From assembly GCF_001571365.1 (NCBI RefSeq), contig NZ_BCTQ01000048.1:1-39779 (forward strand): a stretch of 39,779 nucleotides of DNA, written 5' to 3'. The stretch's first letter is position 1, and each line of letters starts with the position of its first letter. Shown here in pieces: positions 23,598 to 31,693 of this stretch. The notes beneath the pieces are model-generated. The model was not told where the DNA came from, did no database searches, and saw nothing but the letters and a program-made list of their open reading frames with translations. This stretch comes from Achromobacter denitrificans NBRC 15125. Its GTDB lineage: Bacteria > Pseudomonadota > Gammaproteobacteria > Burkholderiales > Burkholderiaceae_B. A program made the translations under genes and the position numbers.

Positions 23598-26252
23598 ATG
23601 TGTTGGTCGACGCAGGCTAGCGCGCGTCCGGGGCACTCGTGCGCGCAAAGAAGACGGAAGGCTGCCTGGCTGCCGGGCATCCTCTTGTCGGCGCTGATGG
23701 CGCCAGCCGGGGCTGACGGCGAACAGCAGGCCCCCGCGCGTTTTGACGTGAAGATGCTGGTTCGCGGCGTCGGCGACGAACAGATAGACCTCTCCCGTTT
23801 CGAACGCCCCAACATCGTGTCGCCCGGCCAGTACCGCGTCGACGTGCATGTGAACGGGCGATGGCGCGGCGCGCTGGCCATGGATTTCCGCGGTGCCGGC
23901 CCGGAAGGGGCGCAGCCTTGCTATACGGCCGAATTGCTGCGCAGCGTCGGCATCGATGTGGGCAAGATCGGCCGCAATGCCGCGGGGCGCGGCGAGCGGG
24001 AACTGGGCGACGTGCCGGCCTGCGACGGCCTCGCCAGCTACGTGCCCGGCGCGCAGGTGAAGTTCGACATGGCCGAGCAGATCCTGTCCCTGACCGTGCC
24101 GGCGTATTACCTCGATTCGGGCCGTGCCGGCAACTACGTGGACCCGGCCCACTGGGACCGCGGCGTCGCGGCGGCGCGGCTGGGCTACATAGCCAACCTC
24201 TATACGCAGGAAACGAACGGACGGCGCCGCAACCAGGGCTACCTGAACCTGAGGGGAGGGCTGAACGCCGGCGCCTGGCGCCTGCGGCATGACGGCTACG
24301 CGCGCTGGTCGTCCCGCGAGAAAGCCACCTACCAGCGAGGCCAGTTGTACGCCATGCGGGACCTGCCCGCCTGGCGCTCCCAGCTTCTGCTCGGGGAAAC
24401 CTCGACGGACGGGCGCTATTTCGACGCGATCTCGTTTCGCGGCGTGAGGCTCAGCAGCGACGAGCGCATGCTGCCCGACGACCGGCGCGGCTACGTTCCC
24501 ACGATCCGCGGCACGGCCCGGACCAATGCCGCGGTGAGCGTCTACCAGCGCGGGTTTCTGGTCTACGAAACGACGGTGGCGCCCGGCCCGTTCGCGATCG
24601 AGGACCTGAGCGCCGCCAGCTATGGAGGGGACCTTACGGTGCGGGTCACCGAAGCCGACGGCCAGGCCTCAAGCTTCATCGTGCCGTTCGCCACCGCCGT
24701 GGATCTGCTGCGCCCGGGAGAAACGCGCTATTCCGTGTCGGTGGGGCAGGCCATGGCGTCGGGCTACCGCGGCAGCGGCCAGCGCGTGTTCGAAGGCGTG
24801 GTGCGCTCGGGGCTGAGCGATCTGGTCACCGGCTATGGCGGCCTGGCCTTCAGCGACTACTACAGTTCGGCCTTGGCCGGCGCCGCATTGAACACGCGGA
24901 TCGGAGCGTTCTCGGGCGACGCCACGATCGCCCGCGCCAACCTGCCCGGGGGGCGGACGTCCGGCGCCAGCTACCGCTTCTCCTACAGCAAGAACCTGCC
25001 CAATTCCGGCACCAGTTTTTCGCTGCTCGCGTACCGCTATTCGACCAGCGGGTTCGTGGGGCTGAACGAGGCCGTCGCGCTGCGCGACGCCCCGCATATC
25101 GGCGGCTACGGGGACCTGGGCAGGCTACGCAACCGGCTCGACACCTACGTCAACCAGGATCTGGGCGGATATGGCTCGATGTACCTGAATGGCTCGGCGC
25201 TGCAGTACTGGAACCGCCCGGGCAGCGCGTTCAACTACAGCGCCGGCTATCGCAGCCGCTGGGGCCCGGTGTCCTACGCGTTGAGCCTGCAGCGCGTGCA
25301 TGCCCTTTCCCCGGGCGGCGGGCTGTACACGCCGGACCGCGCGCGCAGCACCGTCGTGGCCCTCAATCTGTCCATCCCGCTGGGCAGCGGCTCGTCGGCG
25401 ACCGCGCCGATGTTCAGCAGCTATACCAGCCACAACAGCGTCTCGGGCACCGACACCGCCGCGGCGGTCTCGGGGGCGTTGGGGGACACCGGCAGGCTGA
25501 ACTATTCGCTGTCGGCGTCCCGCAACAGCCGCATGGACACCTCCACCGCCAGCGGCAGCCTGGATTACAGCGCCTCTGCGGCCAGCGTGGGCGCCAGCGT
25601 GTCGCAAGGCGCGGGCTACCGCCAGGCCGGCATGCGGGCCCAAGGCAACGTGCTGGCCCACGCGGGCGGGTTGACCTTGTCGTCGTCGCTGGGCGAGACC
25701 GTCGGCCTGGTGCGCGCGCCCGACGCCGAGGATGCCCGCGTCGGCACGGACCGCGGCAGCCGCGTGGACGGCCGCGGCTACGGCCTGGTCGCCAACCTGG
25801 CGCCGTACCGCCTGAACACCGTGGAGCTCGACCCCGCGGACATGGCCGACGACGTGGAATTGCTGGCCAGTTCCCGCAGCGTGGCGCCGCGCGCCGGCGC
25901 CGTGGTGGTGCTGGACTATCCCACCCGCCGCGCCCGGCCGGTGCTGGTCAGCGTGCGGCAGCCCGATGGCGGCGTGCTGCCGTTCGGCGCCGAGGTCTTC
26001 GACCTTGCCAGCGGCGAATCCGTGGGCGCGGTCGGGCAGGGCAGCCGCATCGTCATGCGGGTGCGCGAAGACCAGGGCGAAATCCGCGTGCAGTGGGGGC
26101 CGGACGCCGCGCAGCGTTGCCGCGTCGGCTATCGCCTGCCGCCGCGCCAGGGGCGGCAGGACGGGTTCGACATGCTGGACGCGGTTTGCGAGCCCGAACC
26201 CGAGCCGCCGCCGCCGGCCGTCGGTTCGCCCGTGGCGGGGTTGTTGCCATGA
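23598..26252 (+). CDS. Outer-membrane fimbrial usher (FimD/PapC family)
   Basis: An 884-residue usher of about the family length. After a long signal region (hydrophobic core WLPGILLSALMAPAG, to about residue 40) come four parts. They are the periplasmic N-domain (RFDVKMLVRGVGDEQIDLSRFERPNIVSPGQYRVDVHVNG, by its ends), the 24-strand pore with its plug, and the segment PDDRRGYVPTIRGTARTNAAVSVYQRGFLVYE typical of ushers. The C-terminal domain follows, with a cysteine pair in AAQRCRVGYRLP and DAVCEPEPEP. A Pro-rich tail ends the protein. The start at 23598 lacks a clear Shine-Dalgarno. The stop overlaps the second chaperone as ATGA (26249-26252). Confidence 0.93.
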   Translation: MCWSTQASARPGHSCAQRRRKAAWLPGILLSALMAPAGADGEQQAPARFDVKMLVRGVGDEQIDLSRFERPNIVSPGQYRVDVHVNGRWRGALAMDFRGAGPEGAQPCYTAELLRSVGIDVGKIGRNAAGRGERELGDVPACDGLASYVPGAQVKFDMAEQILSLTVPAYYLDSGRAGNYVDPAHWDRGVAAARLGYIANLYTQETNGRRRNQGYLNLRGGLNAGAWRLRHDGYARWSSREKATYQRGQLYAMRDLPAWRSQLLLGETSTDGRYFDAISFRGVRLSSDERMLPDDRRGYVPTIRGTARTNAAVSVYQRGFLVYETTVAPGPFAIEDLSAASYGGDLTVRVTEADGQASSFIVPFATAVDLLRPGETRYSVSVGQAMASGYRGSGQRVFEGVVRSGLSDLVTGYGGLAFSDYYSSALAGAALNTRIGAFSGDATIARANLPGGRTSGASYRFSYSKNLPNSGTSFSLLAYRYSTSGFVGLNEAVALRDAPHIGGYGDLGRLRNRLDTYVNQDLGGYGSMYLNGSALQYWNRPGSAFNYSAGYRSRWGPVSYALSLQRVHALSPGGGLYTPDRARSTVVALNLSIPLGSGSSATAPMFSSYTSHNSVSGTDTAAAVSGALGDTGRLNYSLSASRNSRMDTSTASGSLDYSASAASVGASVSQGAGYRQAGMRAQGNVLAHAGGLTLSSSLGETVGLVRAPDAEDARVGTDRGSRVDGRGYGLVANLAPYRLNTVELDPADMADDVELLASSRSVAPRAGAVVVLDYPTRRARPVLVSVRQPDGGVLPFGAEVFDLASGESVGAVGQGSRIVMRVREDQGEIRVQWGPDAAQRCRVGYRLPPRQGRQDGFDMLDAVCEPEPEPPPPAVGSPVAGLLP

Positions 26253-26980
26253 GCCGCGCGCGCCGGCTGGCGCGGGCATGCGCATTCGCCGCGCTGGCGG
26301 CAAGCGCCGGCGCGGCGCGCGCCGATCTTTCCGTGGACGGCACGCGCTTCGTCTACCCGGCGCAGGAAAAGGCCATCACGCTGCGTGTCGGCAATCCCGG
26401 CAGCGCGCCCATCCTGGTGCAGATCTGGCTGGACCAGGGCGAGGCCCAGGACGACCTCGCCCGCTTGCGGGTGCCCTTCACGCCGATACCGCCGCTGTTC
26501 CGGCTGGACCCCGGCGAACGCAAGGCGGTCCAGCTGCGCTATACCGGCGAGCCGCTGCCCCAGGACCGCGAGTCGCAGTTCTGGATCAACTTCATGGACG
26601 TGCCCGAGGCGGGCGATCGCCGCGACGGGCTCAAGCTGCAGATCGGTCTGTCGATGAAGCTGCTGTTCCGGCCCAAAGGCCTGGCGGGCGACCCGCGCAA
26701 GGCGCCGGGCGAATTGCGCTGGACCTACGACGCGGCCGCTTCGGCGCTGGCGGCGGAAAACCCGACGCCCTACAGCGTAACCCTGAGGACGCTGCGCGTG
26801 CGCGGCGCGCGGGATGCGGGCCTGGAAGGCGTGACCGTGCCGCCCTACGGGTCGGCGCGCCTTTCCTGGCCGGGGCCGCTGCCGCGCGCCGCTGAGGAGC
26901 TCACGCTGGACTACGAAGCCGTGGACGACCTGGGGCTGGCGGCGGCGGGCAGCGCCCGGGCGATGGCCGCCGGTTCTTGA
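26249..26980 (+). CDS. Periplasmic fimbrial chaperone (PapD/FimC family), second copy
   Basis: A 243-residue second chaperone in the same operon. The signal peptide ends at AGAARADLS. Conserved segments are DGTRFVYPAQEKAITLRVGNPG, FRLDPGERKAVQLRYTGEPLPQDRESQFWINFMDVPE (by its ends), and LKLQIGLSMKLLFRPKGL. It is clearly related to, but diverged from, the first chaperone. The two differ in the subunit-binding strands, and this one has shorter loops. It is translationally coupled to the usher and sits next to the adhesin gene, so I infer that it may be specialised for the tip adhesin while the first serves the shaft pilin. Confidence 0.91.
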   Translation: MSRARRLARACAFAALAASAGAARADLSVDGTRFVYPAQEKAITLRVGNPGSAPILVQIWLDQGEAQDDLARLRVPFTPIPPLFRLDPGERKAVQLRYTGEPLPQDRESQFWINFMDVPEAGDRRDGLKLQIGLSMKLLFRPKGLAGDPRKAPGELRWTYDAAASALAAENPTPYSVTLRTLRVRGARDAGLEGVTVPPYGSARLSWPGPLPRAAEELTLDYEAVDDLGLAAAGSARAMAAGS

Positions 26981-27029
26981 CACTTCGCTTGCGGACGTCC
27001 GCGTCCGCGCGTTTTCTAGGAGAAAACCC

Positions 27030-28250
27030 ATGTTCGACTTACGTTTGCCCGTTGCGCGGGCGGCGCTGGGCGGGCCCTGCGGCCAGGCGCTGGCGGGCGC
27101 GGCCTTGGCGGTCTGCCTGGCCGTGCCGGGCGAGGCAGCCACTGTGTCCAGGCCGGTGCAGGATTGCAAAATGCAGAGCCTCGCCGAAGGTGTGACCGCA
27201 GGCGGCCCCTGGAACCCGCCGCAGGTGGGCAATATCGGCGCCGGCGTGCCGGTGGGCACCGTGCTGGCCCGGCGCGCGATAGCGATTTCCTCGCAGTACA
27301 GGTATTCGATAGAGCAGACGGGTTCCGATGCTCGGCTGGTGCATGGCGGATATTGGAGCGGTCCGCCTCCGACGGGGAACTCCATTGTGCCGACCAACGT
27401 TCCCGGTATCGGTGTGCGCGTCAAGCTGGGCGATGCGTGGGAGCTCAAGTTCGAATCGGCGGCCGTCAGGGCCTATAGAACCAAGTCGCTGGAGACAGAA
27501 TTTGTGTATCCCCAGCTCGATACCATGGAATCTCACGTCATTGTGGAGCTGGTCGTGACCGGAACGGTGCCGTCGGGAGCCCATCTGGTCACCGGGCAGG
27601 ATCCCAACTTTCCCGCCTCGCAGATGCGGCTGAGAGTGGTGCAGATGGGTTCCCAGCCCGCCATCGGCGCCGATATTGCGAACGAGACCGGGCGGCTTCC
27701 GAGTTCAGGAGTCGTGTGCCGCTCCGACGCATGGTTCAGCATCGACGAACTGATCACCGTCGGGACGCAGCCTCCTCTCGTCACGGCCGTGTGCAATGTG
27801 GATGCCCGCTATGTGGGGTACGGGCGCGAGGTGGTGATGGGCCTCGTGGGATTGGGGAGCTTCCCCCGTCCGGGCGCGCGCGCCGGCGCCGTGCCGTTTT
27901 CCATTTCGCTCAGCGATTGCGCGGCGGGCGCCAGGCCCAAGCTGGCGCTCTATGCGGGGGCGCAGGGGCGGGTGCCCGGCGTGCCGGCCTTGAAGGTCGA
28001 CCCGGGCGGGGCCCGCAACGTGGGCATCGTGCTGACCAGGCAGGGCGAAACCACGCCTTTGGCCATCGGCGCCGGCGCGGGGGACCTGACCTTCTACCCC
28101 TTTTCCGGCTCGCCTGCCGTCCAGGGGGCTACCGCCGATTTCAACCTGGAGGCGCACTATCAGCGCACGGACCACGACACGCCGGGGCAGCCGGGCGTCC
28201 GCCCGGGCCCGGCGAATTCCAGCGTGCGCTTCCAGGTGCGCTACGACTGA
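27030..28250 (+). CDS. Fimbrial tip adhesin with C-terminal pilin domain
   Basis: A 406-residue secreted protein, about twice the pilin length. A signal peptide ends near PGEAATVSRP (about residue 36). The N-terminal part (about 40-250) matches no family I can name and would be the receptor-binding domain; it has cysteines in VQDCKM and VVCRSD. The C-terminal part (about 255-406) is a FimA-like pilin domain with AVCNVDARYV and SLSDCAAGARPKLALYAG. It ends in SSVRFQVRYD with the penultimate tyrosine that fits donor-strand exchange. It is the last gene of the operon, as expected for a FimH/FimD-type adhesin. AGGAGAA precedes the ATG and a terminator follows. Confidence 0.87.
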   Translation: MFDLRLPVARAALGGPCGQALAGAALAVCLAVPGEAATVSRPVQDCKMQSLAEGVTAGGPWNPPQVGNIGAGVPVGTVLARRAIAISSQYRYSIEQTGSDARLVHGGYWSGPPPTGNSIVPTNVPGIGVRVKLGDAWELKFESAAVRAYRTKSLETEFVYPQLDTMESHVIVELVVTGTVPSGAHLVTGQDPNFPASQMRLRVVQMGSQPAIGADIANETGRLPSSGVVCRSDAWFSIDELITVGTQPPLVTAVCNVDARYVGYGREVVMGLVGLGSFPRPGARAGAVPFSISLSDCAAGARPKLALYAGAQGRVPGVPALKVDPGGARNVGIVLTRQGETTPLAIGAGAGDLTFYPFSGSPAVQGATADFNLEAHYQRTDHDTPGQPGVRPGPANSSVRFQVRYD

Positions 28251-28272
28251 TCCGCGCGGATCGGCGATACGG

Positions 28273-28304
28273 AAAAGCCCGGCGCTTTTGGCGCCGGGCT
28301 TTTT
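28273..28304 (+). terminator. Rho-independent terminator, probably bidirectional
   Basis: The stem AAAAGCCCGGCGC / GCGCCGGGCTTTT has a 5-base loop and a T run. It lies between the convergent fimbrial adhesin gene (ends 28250) and tpsA (ends 28347). The flanking A-run allows it to stop transcription from both sides. Confidence 0.92.
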
Positions 28305-28346
28305 CATGTCCTTGCGGGGGGAGCCGCCCCCCGCGGCTTCCTCCCG

Positions 28347-31300
28347 TTAGAAGTAGTAATAGGGCGGATCGATCACCCCATAGTTGATGCCCGCCGGCGG
28401 CACCAGCGTGGCCTGGCCTTGCGCGAAGTTGCCCTGCATGACGCCGTAGTTGGCGCCGACCAGCCCGCCGTAGATTTGGCCCGCGTTGTTGCGGTAGTCG
28501 ATCTTGCTGGCGGCGATGGAGTAGTTGATCGCGCCGAAGTTGACGCCGGCCAGGCCGCCCAGCGTCGCGCCGGTGGAGGTATAGCAGTAGCTGCCGTTGA
28601 CCGAGCAGTTGTACGCGCCGATCACCGGGCCGCTGGCGGTGGAGTGCTCGATCTTGGCGTTCGCGTGGTTCACGCCCGCGATGCCGCCCAGGTTCGAGTA
28701 GTTGCCGCCGGCGACGCTGCCCCATGCCATGCCGGTGTTGATGGTGCCCGCGTTTTCCCCGGCGACGCCGCCCACATTGCTGTAGGCGCCGCCCTGCGCG
28801 CGGCTGGTCGAGCCCGAGGCCAGGATTACGCCCTGGCGCAGGTTGACGCCGACCAGCCCGCCCACCGACGCGTTGTTGCCGGCCCTGACGTCCAGCACGC
28901 GCGAGGTGCTGTAGGCGATCGTGCCGCTGTTATGGCCCGCCAGGCCGCCCGCGCGGGTGTTGGCGTTGCTGTAGGCCGCGCTGACCAGCGCGCCGCTGGC
29001 TTCGCCGTTGTCGATGGACGCGCCGAGGCCGTTGGCGCCCACCAGGCCGCCGATGCTCGACGCCGTGCCCGTGTCGCGCACGATACCGCCGGCCTTCACG
29101 TCGGCCAGCGCGCCGCCGGTGCCGTTCAGGCCGACCAGGCCGCCGGTGGAGGCGCCGTTGTACGCGACGACTTCGCCGGAGGCTTCGGACTGGCGGATCG
29201 AGCCGGTGTTCTCGCCGACCAGCCCGCCGGTATGGCTGCCGGCGCCGCTGGAAACGCGGCCGGTGCTGGTGCCGCCGACGATCGCGCTGGTGTCGCCGAG
29301 GCTCTTGCCGACCAGCCCGCCGACGCTGGCTTGGGCGTTGCCGGAAACCGCGCCGGCGCTGCTCACGCGCTCGATGAGTCCGTCCTGGTTCAGGCCCACG
29401 GCGCCGCCGGTGTTCACGTACGCGCTGCTGGCCGTGACGGCGGCCGTGGTGAGCGAGTCCGAGATCCGCCCGCCGAGGTTGGCGCCGGCCAGCCCGCCGA
29501 TCCCGCCGGCGTCGTGGCGCAGCAGCGAGCCGCTGACGATGCCTTCGCTGCGGCTGCCCGTGATGATGCCTTCGTTGCGGGGAACGCTGCCCATGTTGAC
29601 GCCGACCAGCCCGCCCAGCGCATAGGTCTGCGCGCCGCCGTAGACGCGGCCGGAGAAGCTGGAATTGTCGATCGTCCCGCCCTGGTTGGTGCCCACCAGG
29701 CCGCCGGTGGCGTTGGCGTAGTAGCCGTTGCCGTACAGCGTGGTGTTGGACACCTTGACGTTGGCGATGCGGCCGGTGTTGTAACCCACCAGGGTGCCGA
29801 TGGACATGGGCCCCAGGTTGGGCTGGCCGGAACTGACGCCGATGGCGTCCAGGTTGAGGTCGCGGATCACGCCGGCCGAGGCCGCGAACAGGCCGGCGTT
29901 GGCGCCGCTGCCGCTGACGCTGAAGTTGCTGAGCTTATGGCCCAGGCCTTCGAAGCTGCCGTTGAACACGCCGCGCTGGCCGCCGATGGACTGGAACGTG
30001 CCCGAACCGCGCAGATCCATGCCCAGCACGTAGTAGCCGTAGAGGTTGTTGTTGACGGCCTGCATCTGCGCCAGGTTCTGGATGACCGTGTAATGCACGC
30101 CGTTGGAGGCGAAGCCGGCGTTGGTGCCGGACAGCGTGATCACGGCCTGGCCGGGCGCGCCGCCCAGCACGTAGTTGGCGGTGGGCGCCATGTGCGGGCC
30201 GGCGTTGGGGGCAGGCCTGGAGGTGTCGAGGGAGAGGCGGTTGGAGAGGCCGCTGAGCGTGATTTTGTCGTTGATGTCGATGCGTTCGTCGGCGGCCAGA
30301 TTGAGCGCGGCCTGGCTGCCGGTGACGGTCAGCGCGCCGTTGACGGCAACCTTGCCGGCGCCGCCGTGCCGCGCGTCCAGCGTGAGCGCGTTTCCGCTGG
30401 CCCACGTGATCGGCGCGTTCACCGCCACGTCGCCGGCGGTGCTGCGCAGCTCGACGTTGGTGGTGGTGAGATTGCGCATCAGCGTATCGGCGTGGATCGT
30501 GGGCAGGGCCGCCGCGGCCGAGCTTTCGACATTCACGGCCGCGCTGCGGATGCGGAACGTGCCGGTGGCGCCGCTGCTGGCGCGGGTGTCGACCTCGGTG
30601 GCCAGGCGCACGGCCACGCGCTCGCCGGCGATGTCAACGGTGCCGCCGTTGCCGTAGGAGGTCAGGGCGCTGGCGTTCAGGCTGCCGCCCGCTTGCACCA
30701 GCCCGCGGTCGCCGCCGTCGAGCACGATCTTGCCGCTGCGGTTGTTCAGCGTCTTGGCTTCGATGACGCCGCTGTTGTTGACCACGGTTTCATACGGGCT
30801 GGCTGGCCCCGAATGGCGGGCCAGCAAGGCCACCTGGCCGCCGTTGGCCCGGATCGTGCCGGCGTTGCTGGCCAGGGCATAGGCGGACGGGGCGCTGATT
30901 TCCAGGTTGAGCGGCCCGTTGCCCATGCGCAGCGTGAACGCCTGGCCGGCGCCCAGCGCGACCGAGCCGCCGTCGGCCTGCAGCGCGCCGTAGTTGACGG
31001 CATGCGCGCCCAGCAGCGCGATCTCGCCGCCCGCCGAGGCGCGGATGGCGCCGTAGTTCTCGACCCGGCCGTTGGAAACGGGGCCCGCGTCGAACGCGAA
31101 CACGCCGTTGACGTTGTTCATGAAGGCGTCGGGGTCGATGGCCCGGGCGGACGCGACCAGGCCGCCCACGTTGACCTGCGCGCCGGCGCCGAACACGATG
31201 CCGTTCGGGTTCACCAGGAACACCTTGCCCAGCGCGTTGATGGAGCCTGCGATCTGGCTCCGGGGCCCCCCGCCATTGATGTAGTTCAACGTCATGTCGT

Positions 31301-31622
31301 TCGGGCTCAGCTGGTTGAACGTCACGCGTTCATTGCCCTTGACGTCGAAGGACGTCCAATTGATCACGGCCTTCGACGAGGCTTGGTTGATGATTGTGTC
31401 CGTGGCGTTTTGCCAGACGGTGGCGCTGCCGCGGGCGACCGTGCCGCCCGTCGGGCCCGCAAGCGCGGACGGCGCCAGCGCCGTCAGGCCCGCCGCGGCC
31501 AGCGCCGCGGCGACCAGGCGGGCGCCCGTTACGCCGGACTTGCCGCGCCGGCGGGCGCATTCGCTGGCCACGGTCCAGCATGCCTTGCTGGCGTTCCATA
31601 TCACTGCATGGGTCTTGTTCAT
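28347..31622 (-). CDS. TpsA two-partner-secretion haemagglutinin with GLUG repeats
   Basis: A 1091-residue secreted exoprotein. An extended signal peptide (ESPR-type start MNKTHAVIWNASKACWTVASE, then a hydrophobic core) is cleaved near ALA at residue 55. The TPS secretion domain follows (about 56-320) with the conserved NPNGI at 138-142. A beta-helical linker runs to about 590. About 20 GLUG-type repeats (GGLVGxNxGxI) fill roughly 600-1085. The mature part contains only two cysteines, C1006 and C1013, and ends in YYYF. It is short for a filamentous haemagglutinin and closer in plan to HMW-type adhesins. AAGGAAAG precedes the start, 71 bases after tpsB. It is exported across the outer membrane by TpsB. 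Confidence 0.92.
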   Translation of the reverse strand: MNKTHAVIWNASKACWTVASECARRRGKSGVTGARLVAAALAAAGLTALAPSALAGPTGGTVARGSATVWQNATDTIINQASSKAVINWTSFDVKGNERVTFNQLSPNDMTLNYINGGGPRSQIAGSINALGKVFLVNPNGIVFGAGAQVNVGGLVASARAIDPDAFMNNVNGVFAFDAGPVSNGRVENYGAIRASAGGEIALLGAHAVNYGALQADGGSVALGAGQAFTLRMGNGPLNLEISAPSAYALASNAGTIRANGGQVALLARHSGPASPYETVVNNSGVIEAKTLNNRSGKIVLDGGDRGLVQAGGSLNASALTSYGNGGTVDIAGERVAVRLATEVDTRASSGATGTFRIRSAAVNVESSAAAALPTIHADTLMRNLTTTNVELRSTAGDVAVNAPITWASGNALTLDARHGGAGKVAVNGALTVTGSQAALNLAADERIDINDKITLSGLSNRLSLDTSRPAPNAGPHMAPTANYVLGGAPGQAVITLSGTNAGFASNGVHYTVIQNLAQMQAVNNNLYGYYVLGMDLRGSGTFQSIGGQRGVFNGSFEGLGHKLSNFSVSGSGANAGLFAASAGVIRDLNLDAIGVSSGQPNLGPMSIGTLVGYNTGRIANVKVSNTTLYGNGYYANATGGLVGTNQGGTIDNSSFSGRVYGGAQTYALGGLVGVNMGSVPRNEGIITGSRSEGIVSGSLLRHDAGGIGGLAGANLGGRISDSLTTAAVTASSAYVNTGGAVGLNQDGLIERVSSAGAVSGNAQASVGGLVGKSLGDTSAIVGGTSTGRVSSGAGSHTGGLVGENTGSIRQSEASGEVVAYNGASTGGLVGLNGTGGALADVKAGGIVRDTGTASSIGGLVGANGLGASIDNGEASGALVSAAYSNANTRAGGLAGHNSGTIAYSTSRVLDVRAGNNASVGGLVGVNLRQGVILASGSTSRAQGGAYSNVGGVAGENAGTINTGMAWGSVAGGNYSNLGGIAGVNHANAKIEHSTASGPVIGAYNCSVNGSYCYTSTGATLGGLAGVNFGAINYSIAASKIDYRNNAGQIYGGLVGANYGVMQGNFAQGQATLVPPAGINYGVIDPPYYYF

Positions 31623-31693
31623 GTCTTTCCTTAGGGTTGGAGAACGCGCCCGGCATGGCCGGGCGCGGTGCGACAGCACTCGGGAACGGCCGG

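Noticed and set aside
22660..28347. Frameshift or pseudogene in the fimbrial operon
   Set aside because: All five genes are complete with signal peptides, conserved cysteines and proper ends, and two junctions show normal spacing or overlap.
28419..31634. Open frame of about 1,070 codons on the plus strand opposite tpsA
   Set aside because: It is an artefact of the GC-rich repetitive tpsA sequence. The product is Ala/Val/Gly/His-rich without domains, while the opposite strand has a full signal peptide, TPS domain and GLUG repeats.
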